The notes beneath the pieces were generated by a model. The model saw only the letters and a program-made list of their open reading frames with translations, was not told the origin of the DNA and made no database searches. A program made the translations under genes and the position numbers. A stretch of 64,000 bases of DNA. It comes from Leptidea sinapis (lineage: Eukaryota; Arthropoda; Insecta; Lepidoptera; Pieridae). Of this stretch, positions 25,836 through 37,260 are shown piece by piece (positions within the stretch are counted from its first letter, which is position 1; every line of letters starts with the position of its first letter). The stretch spans positions 1,116,001 through 1,180,000 of the forward strand of contig NC_066269.1 in the NCBI RefSeq assembly GCF_905404315.1, given 5' to 3'.

Positions 25836-25923
25836 CTTTAACTTATTGTTTTATTTTTCTATTTTTGGGCGGAAATCTTAACATGGTTCGCAGAATACAT
25901 CTAGTTACCAAGTTCCAGTAATA

Positions 25924-25956
25924 CACTGGCCTTCAAAAGTAAGTATCACACTTTTA
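25924..25956 (+). repeat. Tc1 left terminal inverted repeat
   Basis: Begins CACTGGCC after a TA at 25922-25923 and pairs with the right repeat through 'caaaagtaagtatcacac'. Confidence 0.9.
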
Positions 25957-26235
25957 AAATTGGGAGAACGTTTTAAGTTCACAAGATATACTTTCGAAAT
26001 AAAAAGGACTCCGAAGAGAATTTAATTTTGTACATAAAAACTTTATAGTCGGTAACCTTCTTTTAATAATTGGCTGAAAAAAATTTTCAAAAACAAAACC
26101 ATTCCTTTTTCAAAGTGGACGTTTCTGAATTACAATTTTACCATTCACATTTTTCCTTCTGTTTTAAACTTTTTTCAAGATCGATGGGTCTTGTTTTAAA
26201 AATTTATGCTAAAAAGCACATTACATTTATTTTTC

Positions 26236-27254
26236 ATGCCTCTTTCAGTTGAAGAATGTGCTAGGATTATGGCTTTTCTGGAACTAGGCATCAGTATGCG
26301 TCGCACTGCAAGAATGGTGGGTGTGACGGTACGAACGGTCCAGAAGGTAAAGCGAAGGTACGAAGAGACTGGACACCATCTGAGGAGACCTTGTAATGGC
26401 AGACCCAGGTGTACCAGTGCCCGATAAGATCGTTATATTATCTCCACTGTGTTAAGAAATCGCCACCAAAGTGCAGTTGATGTCCAGCAACAGCTACTTC
26501 AGACCCGGAGGGACCTACATTAGTGAGAGTACAGTGAGAAGAAGACTTGCTGAAGCAAATTTGAAACCCCGAAGACCAGCGAGTGGCCCAAAACTCGAGA
26601 GACAGCATCGAGTAGCGAGACTTCGATACGCCCGTGAACACATGCAGTGGGATGAAGAAGAATGGTCAAGAATTTTGTTTGCAGATGAGTCTCGATTCTC
26701 CCTTTACACTTCTGACGGAAGGCGAAGTGTTTACAGGTGACCTGGTGAGCGATACCTTCAAGATGCAGGCTCAGAAAGAGTCCAATATGGTGGAGGCAGT
26801 GTACATGTATGGGCTGGCATATCTTCAGAAGGTCGCACAGAGCTAGTAGCCATAGAAAATGGCGCCCACACTGGGCAAAGATATGCTCAAGAGATTCTCA
26901 ATGAGTATGTAGGGCCGTATTTAGCAAATATATGATGGATCGATGCTGATGCATGATAATGCCCGGCCACACACGGCTCATATCGTACAAGAGTATATTC
27001 AGGAGGTCGGTATCAGCGTGATGGCTTGGCCATCAAGAAGTCCTGATATCAACCCGATTGAACACGCCTGGGATGAGCTTGGGAGGCTAGTCAGAAATCG
27101 CAGACCACCACCTAATACCCACAGGGCACTAAAGCAGGCCCTGGTAGAAGAATGGGAGAATATTCCCCAACATCGGCTCCGAAACCTAGTGTTCAATATG
27201 CCAAACCGGCTCGAAGCTGTAATCAGAGCTCGAGGAGGCAATACCAGTTATTAA
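26236..27254 (+). pseudogene. Tc1-family transposase, disrupted
   Basis: The first frame starts MPLSVEECARI and holds the helix-turn-helix (GISMRRTARMVGVTVRTVQK), ending at TAA 26427. The second begins about 26520 with STVRRRLAEANL, carries the first catalytic Asp in LFADESRFS and meets TGA at 26738. The third (26943-27254) has the second Asp in MHDNARPHTA and, 34 residues on, the Glu in NPIEHAWDELG, which makes it a DD34E enzyme of Tc1 type. At least two in-frame stops and two frame changes (near 26520 and 26935) separate the parts, so no active enzyme is made. Confidence 0.92.
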
Positions 27255-27458
27255 AAATTAAATAACATGTAATACATTTTACTTGAATTTTTTTACACTA
27301 AACTAAAAATGTCTATTTTCATTGTTATATCTTTTTTAAGTTAAAAATGTTACTAATGTATAATTTTAGTTTCTAAGAATTAAAGCCTATAAAATTTGCA
27401 ACAAAACATTTTTAATCTTAAATCTCTACCTTCTTTAGTTAAGAAAAAAAAATAATTT

Positions 27459-27491
27459 GAAAAGTGTGATACTTACTTTTGCAGGCCAGTG
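27459..27491 (-). repeat. Tc1 right terminal inverted repeat
   Basis: Ends GGCCAGTG followed by TA at 27492-27493 and is the complement of the left repeat with about one or two differences. Confidence 0.9.
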
Positions 27492-27493
27492 TA

Positions 27494-27569
27494 TTATTGT
27501 TCGAATTCCAACGTTCCTTCATTAATTTATTTCCTTTTAAAATTCGCCCAGCGAAGCGGGAACGGCTAG
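27494..27569 (+). mobile_element. Helitron 3' end, next to the Tc1 copy
   Basis: Ends GCCCAGCGAAGCGGGAACGGCTAG|T: a short GC hairpin followed by CTAG, as in Helitrons. The 5' part was not identified; the Tc1 insertion may have split it. Confidence 0.55.
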
Positions 27570-27574
27570 TATTT

Positions 27575-29240
27575 GAATATGTTGAAACATAATTATCATA
27601 TTACCTTGAATGCAGCTCTTTTGTAATTTATTCTTAGATCGACTTGTGTACACTATATAGCTATAATTAGTATAAAAATTTAAACATAAACATAGTGGTC
27701 ATTTATAATAGGTCTATTAGAATTTAGAGCACGAAATTATATTGTCTCTGTCATTCGGAACGTAGATGTACAATAGACATATGTCTTTAGTGGTAGACGT
27801 CAGTATTTGTACAATATTTCATAAAAAAATTGTTTAATAATCAAAGAACGAATAAAATCCCTACAAAGTGGCCACACATCGACAAGCGATCTCACTAATA
27901 AAATTTTGTTAGCTGTGACAGTTACGCGGTGCAATAAGTCCTAAGTCCTATCTATATTCATTACTAAACACTAGTCGAGACTAAACCTTAACGGATAGCA
28001 ATAAGGTTGACTTATTAAATATGAATTAATACGACTTTTTTTGTTAGCTAGAGATGTGACGAGATGAGTAATGACGTTACAATTCCAGAAAAAATCAGCA
28101 CTTAGTTGTTATCTGTGATGTTGTTTCGCTATTATCTTATCTGCATCAGACTTTTCATATCTACAACTATCTACTTTGAGTTATCTCTACTTTCCCTTCT
28201 AAACTGCATTGAAATATTAAGATCTTAATTATTTAACTTAATTATTATATAGTTAGTTATATTTATCATCATTTTTGGATGCTTTATTGAAGTGAAACTT
28301 CTATATCGACGTATGAGAGAAATTTAATAGCAAAGTCGTCACGATTTTCGGTTACGTTCCATGTGGTTTTTTTTATCAAAGCTTAGTATAGTATTGAAAG
28401 TGATATAATTAAAAGACTTATTCAAATTCAAGTGAATTTATAGTACAAGTGGAAGTGGTTTTATATTTGGATTTTGGTTTGATAAATTTTGTTGATGTTT
28501 CATTTCTTACCTGTGTACTATGTTATGCGTACACACACATGTTTTTTTCTTTCAATTATTACGTTTTAATTGTTCAACAATGCTATGTTTATTATACTTG
28601 TAAATACTGGTTACACCTGTAAATTCATATCTTACTATCTCTACGTACTTACTAAAATTATAATTTTATAATAATGTGTTGTTTTTGTGACTATCTGAAC
28701 AAATAAATAAAAAATAATTAAAAGGTGCACATTTTATTATAAGTTCAATACAAACTATATCACAGTAATAATATAGATAATTTGCGTCACCATTTCTTAA
28801 AACAACGTTCCTAAAAGGCGAATCAAATAAAGTTACGGTGCCTCATTATAACTGCCCTAGTTTTGAGTAAGGCCAAACAAAGCCTATGATTCCTTTACAC
28901 TTTGTTTTCCCAATGTGTTAGAACTTTTCCCTTTTACTTCTCCAAGTATTTCCTAAATCTTGTAAAACTTGAAAATCCTCCTAAAAACTATTAAGTTTTG
29001 CTTTTGTCTTCTTTGTTGTGGTATATTTTTTCACATCTCCAAACCAAATCCTGTATCATTGGAGGCGTAATATTTTGGAAACGAATCCCTGATTTTTGAC
29101 TCGTTTATATAAGTTTTAGTATACGAATAGTATAGAACACGTATAGAAAACTTTTTTTAATCCAACGAAACCAGTCTTTGCCTAGATGAGAAAAGAATCG
29201 ACGCTCATCTTTCCTTTGTGTCTTTGTGCTGCGTATTTCG
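27575..29240. other. Intergenic DNA, no gene seen
   Basis: Mostly anonymous AT-rich DNA. The segment at 28290-28375 is an inverted copy of 53570-53650 (shared block gtcacgattttcggttac), so it belongs to an unnamed dispersed repeat. Confidence 0.5.
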
Positions 29241-29243
29241 GAA

Positions 29244-29280
29244 TATAAAACATCACCCTGAGACAAACGAAAGCTCAGTC
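29244..29280 (+). promoter_or_regulatory. Candidate core promoter: TATA plus initiator
   Basis: TATAAAA at 29244-29250 is followed 33 bases later by TCAGTC (29275-29280), the arthropod initiator consensus at the usual spacing. It points toward Hr39, whose first recognised exon is about 17.6 kb downstream. Such pairs also arise by chance in AT-rich DNA. Confidence 0.3.
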
Positions 29281-29811
29281 TCAACATCGACTAAAGTTTC
29301 ACAACGGTTTCGCTCGTTCGAAATTCGATTCCACGAATCCATTACTGTGTGAGTCAGAACTCAGAGGAAACAGGTCTTGATACTGGCGCCTCGGTTTGTA
29401 AGGCTGTGTTTGTAATGCCACCCCGGTACCGCTGACCTTGTACGTTATTGTACATTGTTCAACATTCGATGCCAGCTTTAAAACATGCACTACAATAACA
29501 CTACAGATTTATTACTTTGCAAGACTGTTGAGATATTTAAGACGTGTGTCGAAACTGTTCTAACTACATTATTTTCCTATTAAAAATTTTGAATAATAAA
29601 TGCTGCAGAAGTTATTATATGGGTACTATAGTTTTGATTTGTGGTTATTGTGTAAATACAAATTAATTTAGTGTTACACTTAACAATGAAAAAAATTTAT
29701 ACATCAAGTATTTGTATTTAAATAAAAAAGAAAACTCTGCATGTAACTGTAAATATTTTTATGAAATATATTTTATTAAATAATCTCGCACTTTTTTTAA
29801 TGAAAGTAACA

Positions 29812-30072
29812 AACGAGACGAGCAGGACGTTCAGCTGATGGTAATTGATACGCCCTGCCAATTACACTGTAGTGCCGCTCAGGATTCTTGAAAAACCAAA
29901 AATTTTGAGCGACACTCGTTATCTTGAGACATAAGATGTTAAGTCTCATTTGCCCATTAATTCCACTAGCTATGGCGCCCTTCAGACCGAAAGACAGTCA
30001 TGCTTACACATTACTGCTTCACGGCAGAAATAAGCGCCGTTGTGGTATCCATACTCTAGCCGGCATCCAGTG
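29812..30072 (-). repeat. SINE-1 copy, interrupted by a LINE
   Basis: The complement of SINE-1 runs from its tail block (GACGAGCAGGACGTTCAG) to GCCGGCATCC. The last ~28 bases of the element (GTGCAATGGAGCCTCCCATT) reappear at 32112-32139, after the LINE. The LINE therefore landed inside this copy. Confidence 0.85.
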
Positions 30073-32111
30073 GGCGATTTTAACCGAGACACAGATATCC
30101 TCCTTAGCTGATTCATCTTACCTCTCATACCCGGGGTATAATTTGGAAGACTCCTTTATACCACGGGCTGGCGTGTGCGTTTACGTCAGGGAGGATGTCT
30201 GTTCTCGACGCCTGAGTTTTCTTGAAGGACAGGACCTATCCATCATCTGGCTGCGTGTAGACTGCGATGACCATCCGCGAATCTACGCATGCCTGTATAG
30301 GTCCCATAGCGGTAACGCAGAGACTGACCGGCTCCTCGAACACATCCAAATGGCTACAGATTCCGTGTTGGAGCAGATCCCCACTGCAGAGATCGTGTTT
30401 CTTGCTCACGTACCACCGATCATGCAGGGAGATCTGTTCACGACTTCGCCTTAGCATATGGTCTGACGCAACTGGTTATTGCGCCAACGCGAATCCCAGA
30501 TGTGCAAGATCATACACCTTCACTGTTGGACCTTCTGTTGACCTCACATCCGGACGGCTAACTAGTTTCCGTTGACCCTCCTATGGGATCGTCGGACCAC
30601 TGCCTTATCCGGAGCACCGTGCCGATCACGCGCCTAACTCAGCCCCGATCTTTAGGCTGCCGCCGCGTGTGGCACTATAGGTCAGCAGAGTGGAACGAGA
30701 TGCGGTGCCCCCATTGCCATTACCTCCATTTTCTCCAAAGTAATGGAGTCGATCATCAACCGCCAGCTCTTGGGATACCTAGAGGGGCACCAGCTGATCA
30801 GCGACTGCCAGTACGGTTTCCGTCAGGGTCGCTCAGCTGGTGATCTTCTTGCATACCTCACCCATAAATGGGCGCAAGCGGTTGAGTCGAAGAGAGAGGC
30901 GTTGGCGGTGAGTTTGGACATAGCGAAGGCCTTCGATGGGGTGTGGCATAAAGCGCTTATAGCGAAACTGCCATCCTATGGGCTTCCCGAGAAGTTGTGC
31001 AAATGAGTCACAAGCTTTTTGGCTGATCGGAGCATCAAGGTTGTTATCAACGGTGCATGCTCCGACTTAAAACCCATAAACGCTGGTGTCTGCAAGGCTG
31101 CGTGCTATCCCCTGCGCTGTTTCTTCTGCATATCAATGATATGCTGCAAATCAGCAATATTCATTGCTATGCGGACGACAGCACAGGGTGTGCTTCCTAC
31201 ACCGGCCGTGCCAACATGTCCCGGGAAAGCGTCGACGAGAACCGGAACAAACTTATATCTGAAATCGAGACTGCTTTGCAAAGTCTCGGAATGGGGCCGA
31301 CAAAATTTAGTCCAATTCAACCCCAAGAAGACACAAGTTTGTGCGTTCACCACTAAAAAGTCTCCCTTTGTCGTATCCCCTCGATTCGAGAACACTCCTC
31401 TAACTGCCACAGCCTGTATGCCAATGCATACTTGGCGTCGATATATCGAGCGACGTTCAGTTCCGTGGTCACTTGGAAGAGAAGGCCAAACTGGCCTCTA
31501 AAAAGCTTGGTGTACTCAGTAAGGCGAGACAGTACTTCACTAAAAGCCACCGCTTGCAACTTTATAAGGCGCAAATTCGGCCTCACACGGAGTACTGTTC
31601 TCACCTCTGGGCGGTTGCTCCCCAGTACCAGCTTCTTCCATTTGACCGCATACAACGAAGAGCGGCTCGAATCATCGACGATCAAGTCATCTCCAATCGG
31701 CTTGATTCTCTAGCATTGCGTAGAGATGTGGGTTCTCTCTGCATCTTCTACCGCATTTATCACGGGGAGTGCTCAGAGGAGTTGTTCGGGTTGATTCCAG
31801 CGGCCGAATTCCACCACCGGACATTACGTGCAAAGTACCATCCACATCACGTAGACGTCTGGCATTCCACAACCGCGCGTTTTGTCCGAAATTTCTTGCC
31901 TCGCAGAGCCACTTTGTGAAATCAACTACCGGCAGCAGTCTTCCCGAACAGATACGACTTAGGGACCTTCAAGAAAAAAGCATACTCCCTTAAAGGCCGG
32001 CAACGCATTTCTTGACACACCTGTTGTTGCGGATGTCCATGGGCGGTTGCTTCACCTCTCCCCATCCCGTGAGCCTCTTGCCCGTTTGCCCCCTCTCATA
32101 TAAAAGAAAGG
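30073..32111 (+). mobile_element. Jockey/CR1-like LINE, 5'-truncated and deleted
   Basis: An apurinic-type endonuclease part (LTETQISS at about 30083, GSSDHCLI at about 30583) is followed, after an internal deletion near 30708, by reverse transcriptase (FSKVMESIINR, YGFRQGRS, SLDIAKAFDGVWH, YADD at about 31168). A long C-terminal region follows (YCSHLWA, RRAARIID, LALRRDVGSL, YDLGTFKK). Frames shift at about 30400, 31090 (the PQG motif region is damaged) and 31400-31480, so it is inactive. It interrupts a SINE-1 copy. Confidence 0.88.
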
Positions 32112-32139
32112 TGCAATGGAGCCTCCCATTGGTATTGCA
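32112..32139 (-). repeat. SINE-1 remainder beyond the LINE
   Basis: Complement of the SINE-1 5' start, GTGCAATGGAGCCTCCCATT, continuing the copy broken at 30072. Confidence 0.75.
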
Positions 32140-33439
32140 GTATTTCTTATTTACGGAAATTTAATATACGCACTGCGTATAAGAAATTATTTCTGTAAAT
32201 TCCATTTACGCTATAAATATGTGCATAGTTTTTTTTAGGATGAGACTTCAATGAAGAAATAATATATATTTACATATAGTAATTTAACGTTCGCATGCAG
32301 GGATCCTAATGGTATATTATATCTTGTGTATAGAGATGTTCTGAGTCACCAATTAAATATGAGAATTTTGTTTGCATTACTCACTCTAAGGATTCATTTG
32401 TCCTATTGTAAGTACAAACAAATGTTCAGTTGTATGAGTAAACAATTTTGTTTAATGAATTTGATCAAAATATTAGTTTTCACTGTTTAATTTCTTCATT
32501 ACTATCATTTTTTTAATAATTTTTTTTTCTGTATGTACGCTTTAATGTGCTGTTTCAAACCGCCCAAATTTAGTTACATGATTCTCATGTCTATTGGACT
32601 AATGGTCGACCTGAGGACGAAATTAATTTTATTTTTAAGTTTGAACTTTATCTTTATTTGTCAAAGACAATAACTCTATAATGTATGTGTGTATGTTGTG
32701 TCATTCAAGCAGTAGTGTTTGTGTGTGTGTGTTATATATATTTAAATTAATTAAATTGCCTATTAAGGCATTTTATATAAAAATATCTTTATGAACTTCT
32801 TTTCCATATAAACATTAACTGTGTTGAATTTCATGTTCATCCGTTCGCGCATTTTTTTTTAAATTTTACAAATTTTTCGCTTTACGTAAAAAATATATAG
32901 ATTTCTATCGAAATATCAGTAATTGTATTTTCTGCAGGGTCAAACCATAAGATTATGTGGAATAGGGAAACTCATAAATATCTTATTTTGTGGTGACTAT
33001 ATAACAAAAATGTCATGCATTAACATTAATTATCATCATTGTTACATAAATTCTACTTCCAATAACATGGTTGCATATTTTTTGTCTCTATTTAATGCTC
33101 CAATTAAGTTGATCAACCACATTCCTATTCCGTCCAATCATCGCTCTATTTTGAGTTAAATCTTTTGCCAGAACAAGATTGGTGCTCAGACGTGAAAGAA
33201 TTTCCGGTACATGATGAAATATTAGGAGATAAAGGCAATAAATGTGTCACGACTATGTGTGCTAGAAATGCTGCGTGGTTCCGTAATAGTTTTATTTTTT
33301 CAAACTTTTCCAACTAACGGTATCAATGATTAAAATCTTAAAACCGTCACTATATTACCACAGTGTAGGGATGGATGCTTGCGTATTAAACTATAACTTA
33401 GAAAAGTACGATGTCTTAATTCGAACTGTTATGTGTAAC
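32140..33439. other. AT-rich DNA, no gene seen
   Basis: Contains a short (GT)n stretch at about 32717-32732 and otherwise anonymous sequence. Confidence 0.5.
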
Positions 33440-33830
33440 CTAGGTCGTAAAGTCAAAGTCAAATAAATCATCAAAAAAAAAACTTTATACAATTAGGTTT
33501 ATACTAAGCTCTTTTGAATCGTCACTACCAATATTCTTTTAAATAACTGAGTTTACCATATGTTCGTAAAAAGTTGAGCTATAAATATATTATATATTAA
33601 AAGAAACTCAACTACCAATTTTTCAATCAAATAGAGTTATTTACACTGGCTGTAATATACATAACAAATAAGTTTGTAAGGTGCTGCATCCAATATATGA
33701 GTCCTCTTTAAATGATGAAAAGTTATAAAGAATTAACTGTATAAATTTTACTATAAATATAAATTATTGTATATTGGATGCATCAACCTTTAGAGCTTGA
33801 ATTCATTGTTTGTAAATCATTGTAAAAGAT
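33440..33830 (+). repeat. Interspersed repeat R2 copy
   Basis: Begins AAAGTCAAAGTCAAATAAAT and contains CTCTTTTGAATCGTCACTA, 'gaaactcaacta', two 'ttggatgca'-type blocks and GAATTCATTGTTTGT. Matches 51900-52310 in the same order. Confidence 0.7.
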
Positions 33831-33839
33831 CAATCAGTA

Positions 33840-33935
33840 TCAAAAAGAAGCCCGTTTAGTTTCCCGAATGGGTGGTGGCTTTCGACTTTCAATAAGTGAA
33901 TCCTATTTTGAATAAAAATATCTGATTTAGAATAA
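33840..33935 (-). repeat. Interspersed repeat R3 fragment
   Basis: Carries 'cgaatgggtggtggctttcg' and 'tcctattttgaataaaaatat', like the ends of the copies at 23155 and 60480. Confidence 0.55.
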
Positions 33936-34168
33936 AAATAAGGAAATACAATTACTGCATAGAATTAATGACGTTATGTACACATATAAGCACGTATCAT
34001 TCGCAGTCTGATAGCGAAACGGTAAAAGTGTGCTTAAAGACAATGTAAGCACACTTTTCTCCTTAGTCATATGTTATTAACTGTCACTGTAACCAATAAT
34101 ATTTTAAGCAACTGGAGCATACGCGGCAATGTATATAGATGTAGCAGTCGAGTCTTATTATGGTGTAA

Positions 34169-34250
34169 TTTCTGTCCTGTTCTATATTTCGGCTTTGTTT
34201 TTATACCGACGTGATGTGTCTATATGTATAGAACGTCATTGGACAGAACA
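34169..34250. repeat. Small imperfect palindrome
   Basis: TCTGTCCTGTTCTATA pairs with TATAGAACGTCATTGGACAGA across about 40 bases. It may be a MITE remnant or a chance hairpin. Confidence 0.45.
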
Positions 34251-34749
34251 GAAAAACTTAAGCCTTGGAAACAGCGCGTCTATAGCGCCTTTTTCAAACA
34301 CAGGCTCATTTGCAAACACATTTAATGTAATGTAACTGACCGTGCAAGATGTTTTGTAATTGTAAACATAATTAAAGCGTCTATATAAATTTTGTTGTAC
34401 AAATGGAATCAGCCACTTTTTCTTTATCTTTTAAGAGGAATTAGCGGTGGCTTTTTACAAATTTAATCATTCTAAAACAACATACCGTCTCGTTCACGCG
34501 GGCAAGTCAGTCATAAGTATGATAACGACAACAGCAGCTCCGACTAAACTCGTGAGATAAAAAATCAAAATAAAAAATCAGGTTCATTAAGCCATTGCAT
34601 TGTTTGAAGTACTCTAGCACTTACAAAAACAAATATATCAAAAAAGCAAAAGAGAGAGACACATAATATAATGGTGATATTGATCTTATTCGGTATTTCC
34701 GAAAGACAAGATAGTTGAGGATGATTGTATGGAAATATAGTCACTAATG

Positions 34750-35330
34750 TTTCTTCTTTAAGCCTCCAGTCATGAAGGTTGGCCGTCAGCTTTTTGGATT
34801 GGGTCCTATCACCTGCTAAATGGTTAAAGGTTATCCCGGTTTACTCCCGTTTGTTTCGTAGCCCGGATTTTCTTCTTCGCCCAGCGCTTCCGTTTCCCTC
34901 CACCTCTCCCATAATGACAAGCTTTGATATCATCAACATTATCACCATCAGCCGAAATATGTCCACTGCGCGACAAAGGCATCCCCAAATAATGTTTTGA
35001 TAGGCCTTACGAAAATCCTGCCCGTGATTTCTGTAGCATTCATCATTAGCTCAGACAAATTTTGACTTATTCATAACATAAAAATACGGAACTGCGCTTC
35101 AGAACTGGCACCGCCTGGATAAAGTGGTACTGGGCTGGGCATGTGTGTCGGATGCACACAGATCGATGGGCACAGGTCGTCACGCCTTGGGTGCCTCAGG
35201 ACGCCGAACACGATGGCGTGACGATACTATAATAAGTTCTGGTCGGAGCTGGTATAGGACCGCGAATAATGGAGTACCTAAAGCAGGGGAGGCCTTTGCC
35301 CATCAGGGGGATCCGATAGTTTAATAAAAA
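34750..35330 (+). mobile_element. RTE-like retrotransposon tail
   Basis: Starts with the block shared with 24300-24460, then from about 35095 gives W-WAGHVCRMHTDRWAQVV with a broken frame, the RTE C-terminal pattern seen at 24171. The frame ends near a QGRPLPI-like segment. Inactive. Confidence 0.7.
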
Positions 35331-35334
35331 AAAT

Positions 35335-36540
35335 CATCACAAACAATAGTTCCTCTTCATAATATTAGTATGCTTCAAAGATGGCTTTAAGTTCGAGCGC
35401 CTTAACTAAGTTGAAAGCCATGAAGTGTAAGTATAAGCATCGGAATGCAGTTGCTTTGACCTATTTATTGTTCTTCCCCCCCCTCAGAGGTTTCACGATC
35501 ACTTGGCCCGCGCCACACTACGCGCGAGTTGAACACGGACATATTTAAATACGTTGTTGATTTCCGTATTACGAAACATATTTTGTAACTTTGATAATGG
35601 TTAACTTGGCTTAAGATATGAATTGAGATCACTGACGTCCCATAAGATTCTTCTGCAACACAGATGACCTTGGAGTTCTTTAAGGAGTAAAATAATTTCT
35701 TTGTTTATTTAAAAGTAAGCTGATCTTTTTCATGAAAAAACTTTCTCTTCAATATCTATTTTGTCCCATTCAAAGTAGTGCTTTTTATATGAATTGTGTG
35801 TGCCACCAGCCCCTTTTCTAATGCTTACCATTGCGCCGTCATCAAAATATAATCAGGTGATCCCTAGGCGAGTTAGATAATAGTTAAAACCAATATAATA
35901 ATAAATAATTTAAAAAGAAAATATAACCTTAATGTTGCCACTTTATACAACTACGAAATATCGGTATATCCAAGAATCTTCGAATCATCATAAATATAGT
36001 TTTATTAGTGATAACTGATAAGTTTTCAAACCCATATAGGATACTAAACCAATTATTAATACTAAATGTGGTGTGCTACAAGATGCAATTCGAATTTTCA
36101 GTCGAACTATTCATGCGACGAGTTCATTCAGAACTTCATTCATTACTCTCTAAAGTCGTGAGAGTGTACATTTGTTAAGGAATTAATTACTTACTACATT
36201 CAATACAATGCAACTAGTTTACAATTTGGAATGCCGAAAAGATCACAAAAAGCGCGTCGTGATTAGGTTCTCACTTATTTCAAGGAATTTCCTTTCCCCA
36301 GTTACAACAAAACAAAACAACAAATATAACTGCAATACAACTTCGCGGGCAAATAGAATGTATTTAATTAATACCGTATCTGAATAAAATCGCAGCGCCA
36401 CAGATAATAAATACTTAGTTTGGCGAAAGTACTGTATTAATTGATTTTGTTGAAAATTAATTTACTAATAAAGCAATAAGTCACAAATATGACAATGAAA
36501 CAAACTCTAATTTATACCATAAATATTATAATTTAGTGCT
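35335..36540. other. Intergenic DNA, no gene seen
   Basis: No conserved frame, RNA or element was recognised. Confidence 0.5.
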
Positions 36541-36544
36541 CTAG

Positions 36545-36944
36545 CCTTAGATTAAGGATTGGTCTCCGCTGCGCTCCAACTAGATACTGCACTACCTGAG
36601 AACAATAGCTTCTTTATTGCGGCTACTATTAGATGCTTGTGTGTGGCATCTTGACACTCAATGGCATTTTTCAAATTTTGTGACATACGCTTTGTGTTAT
36701 TACTTATTTATTTTATATTATAAGTGTCTTTCTTATTTCTTGTACTATTTATTATATTAACAAAGTTTTACTACCCAACCTGGCACTTTAGATCGAATTA
36801 TTAGCTAAGATAAACAACATGTAGCACGTCAACGTCAACACATTGTTCGAGACTGGCTCGAGTACGCAAATTTGGGCGTAGTAACAGTTGCCGCCACGCC
36901 TGCGGTATCTAGTTACTACTAGTAGTACCAATCCTTAATCTTAG
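36545..36944. mobile_element. MITE-like element with inverted ends
   Basis: The left end CTTAGATTAAGGATTGGT and the right end ACCAATCCTTAATCTTAG are complementary. Both arms go on to AACTAGATAC / GTATCTAGTT about 25 bases inside. The 400-base body has no coding capacity. Confidence 0.7.
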
Positions 36945-37064
36945 TGATATTTTCAAAAGAATCGGAATTGTTCCATTTCTTTAATTGAGAATTCACGCGT
37001 ATTTTATTCTGGTAAATTTATCATTAAATATTTTTACATTGTCTTTCCACAAGTTTTTTTTATG

Positions 37065-37260
37065 AAAAAAGTAACGAGACGAAGAAGTAACCCTTATGGT
37101 GAGTGATACGCCCCGTATACTACAATACAGTGCTAATTATTAATTGAACCCAAAATTCTAGTCAGCAACACAGTTGCACGTTAAGACTTAGAAGACTAGT
37201 AATTTTACTAGCCACGGCCGCGGCGCTTTTTGTGAAGCGCCGTTGTGGTTACACACCTAA
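37065..37260 (-). repeat. SINE-1 copy, very degenerate
   Basis: The order of blocks is kept (tail with TTTTTTTATGAAAAAA, AACGAGACGA, GTGATACGCC, TTACTAGCCACGG, GCGCCGTTGTGG) but many bases differ. Confidence 0.6.

Larger units (their letters stand above)
25924..27491 (+). mobile_element. Complete Tc1-like transposon, mutated
   Basis: It is 1568 bases, flanked by TA on each side, with ~32-base terminal inverted repeats opening CACTGGCCTTCAAAAGTAAG (left) and the complement on the right with one change in this block. It encodes a DD34E transposase broken by stops and frameshifts. Both ends are intact, so it could still be moved in trans by a related transposase; that is inference. Confidence 0.93.
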
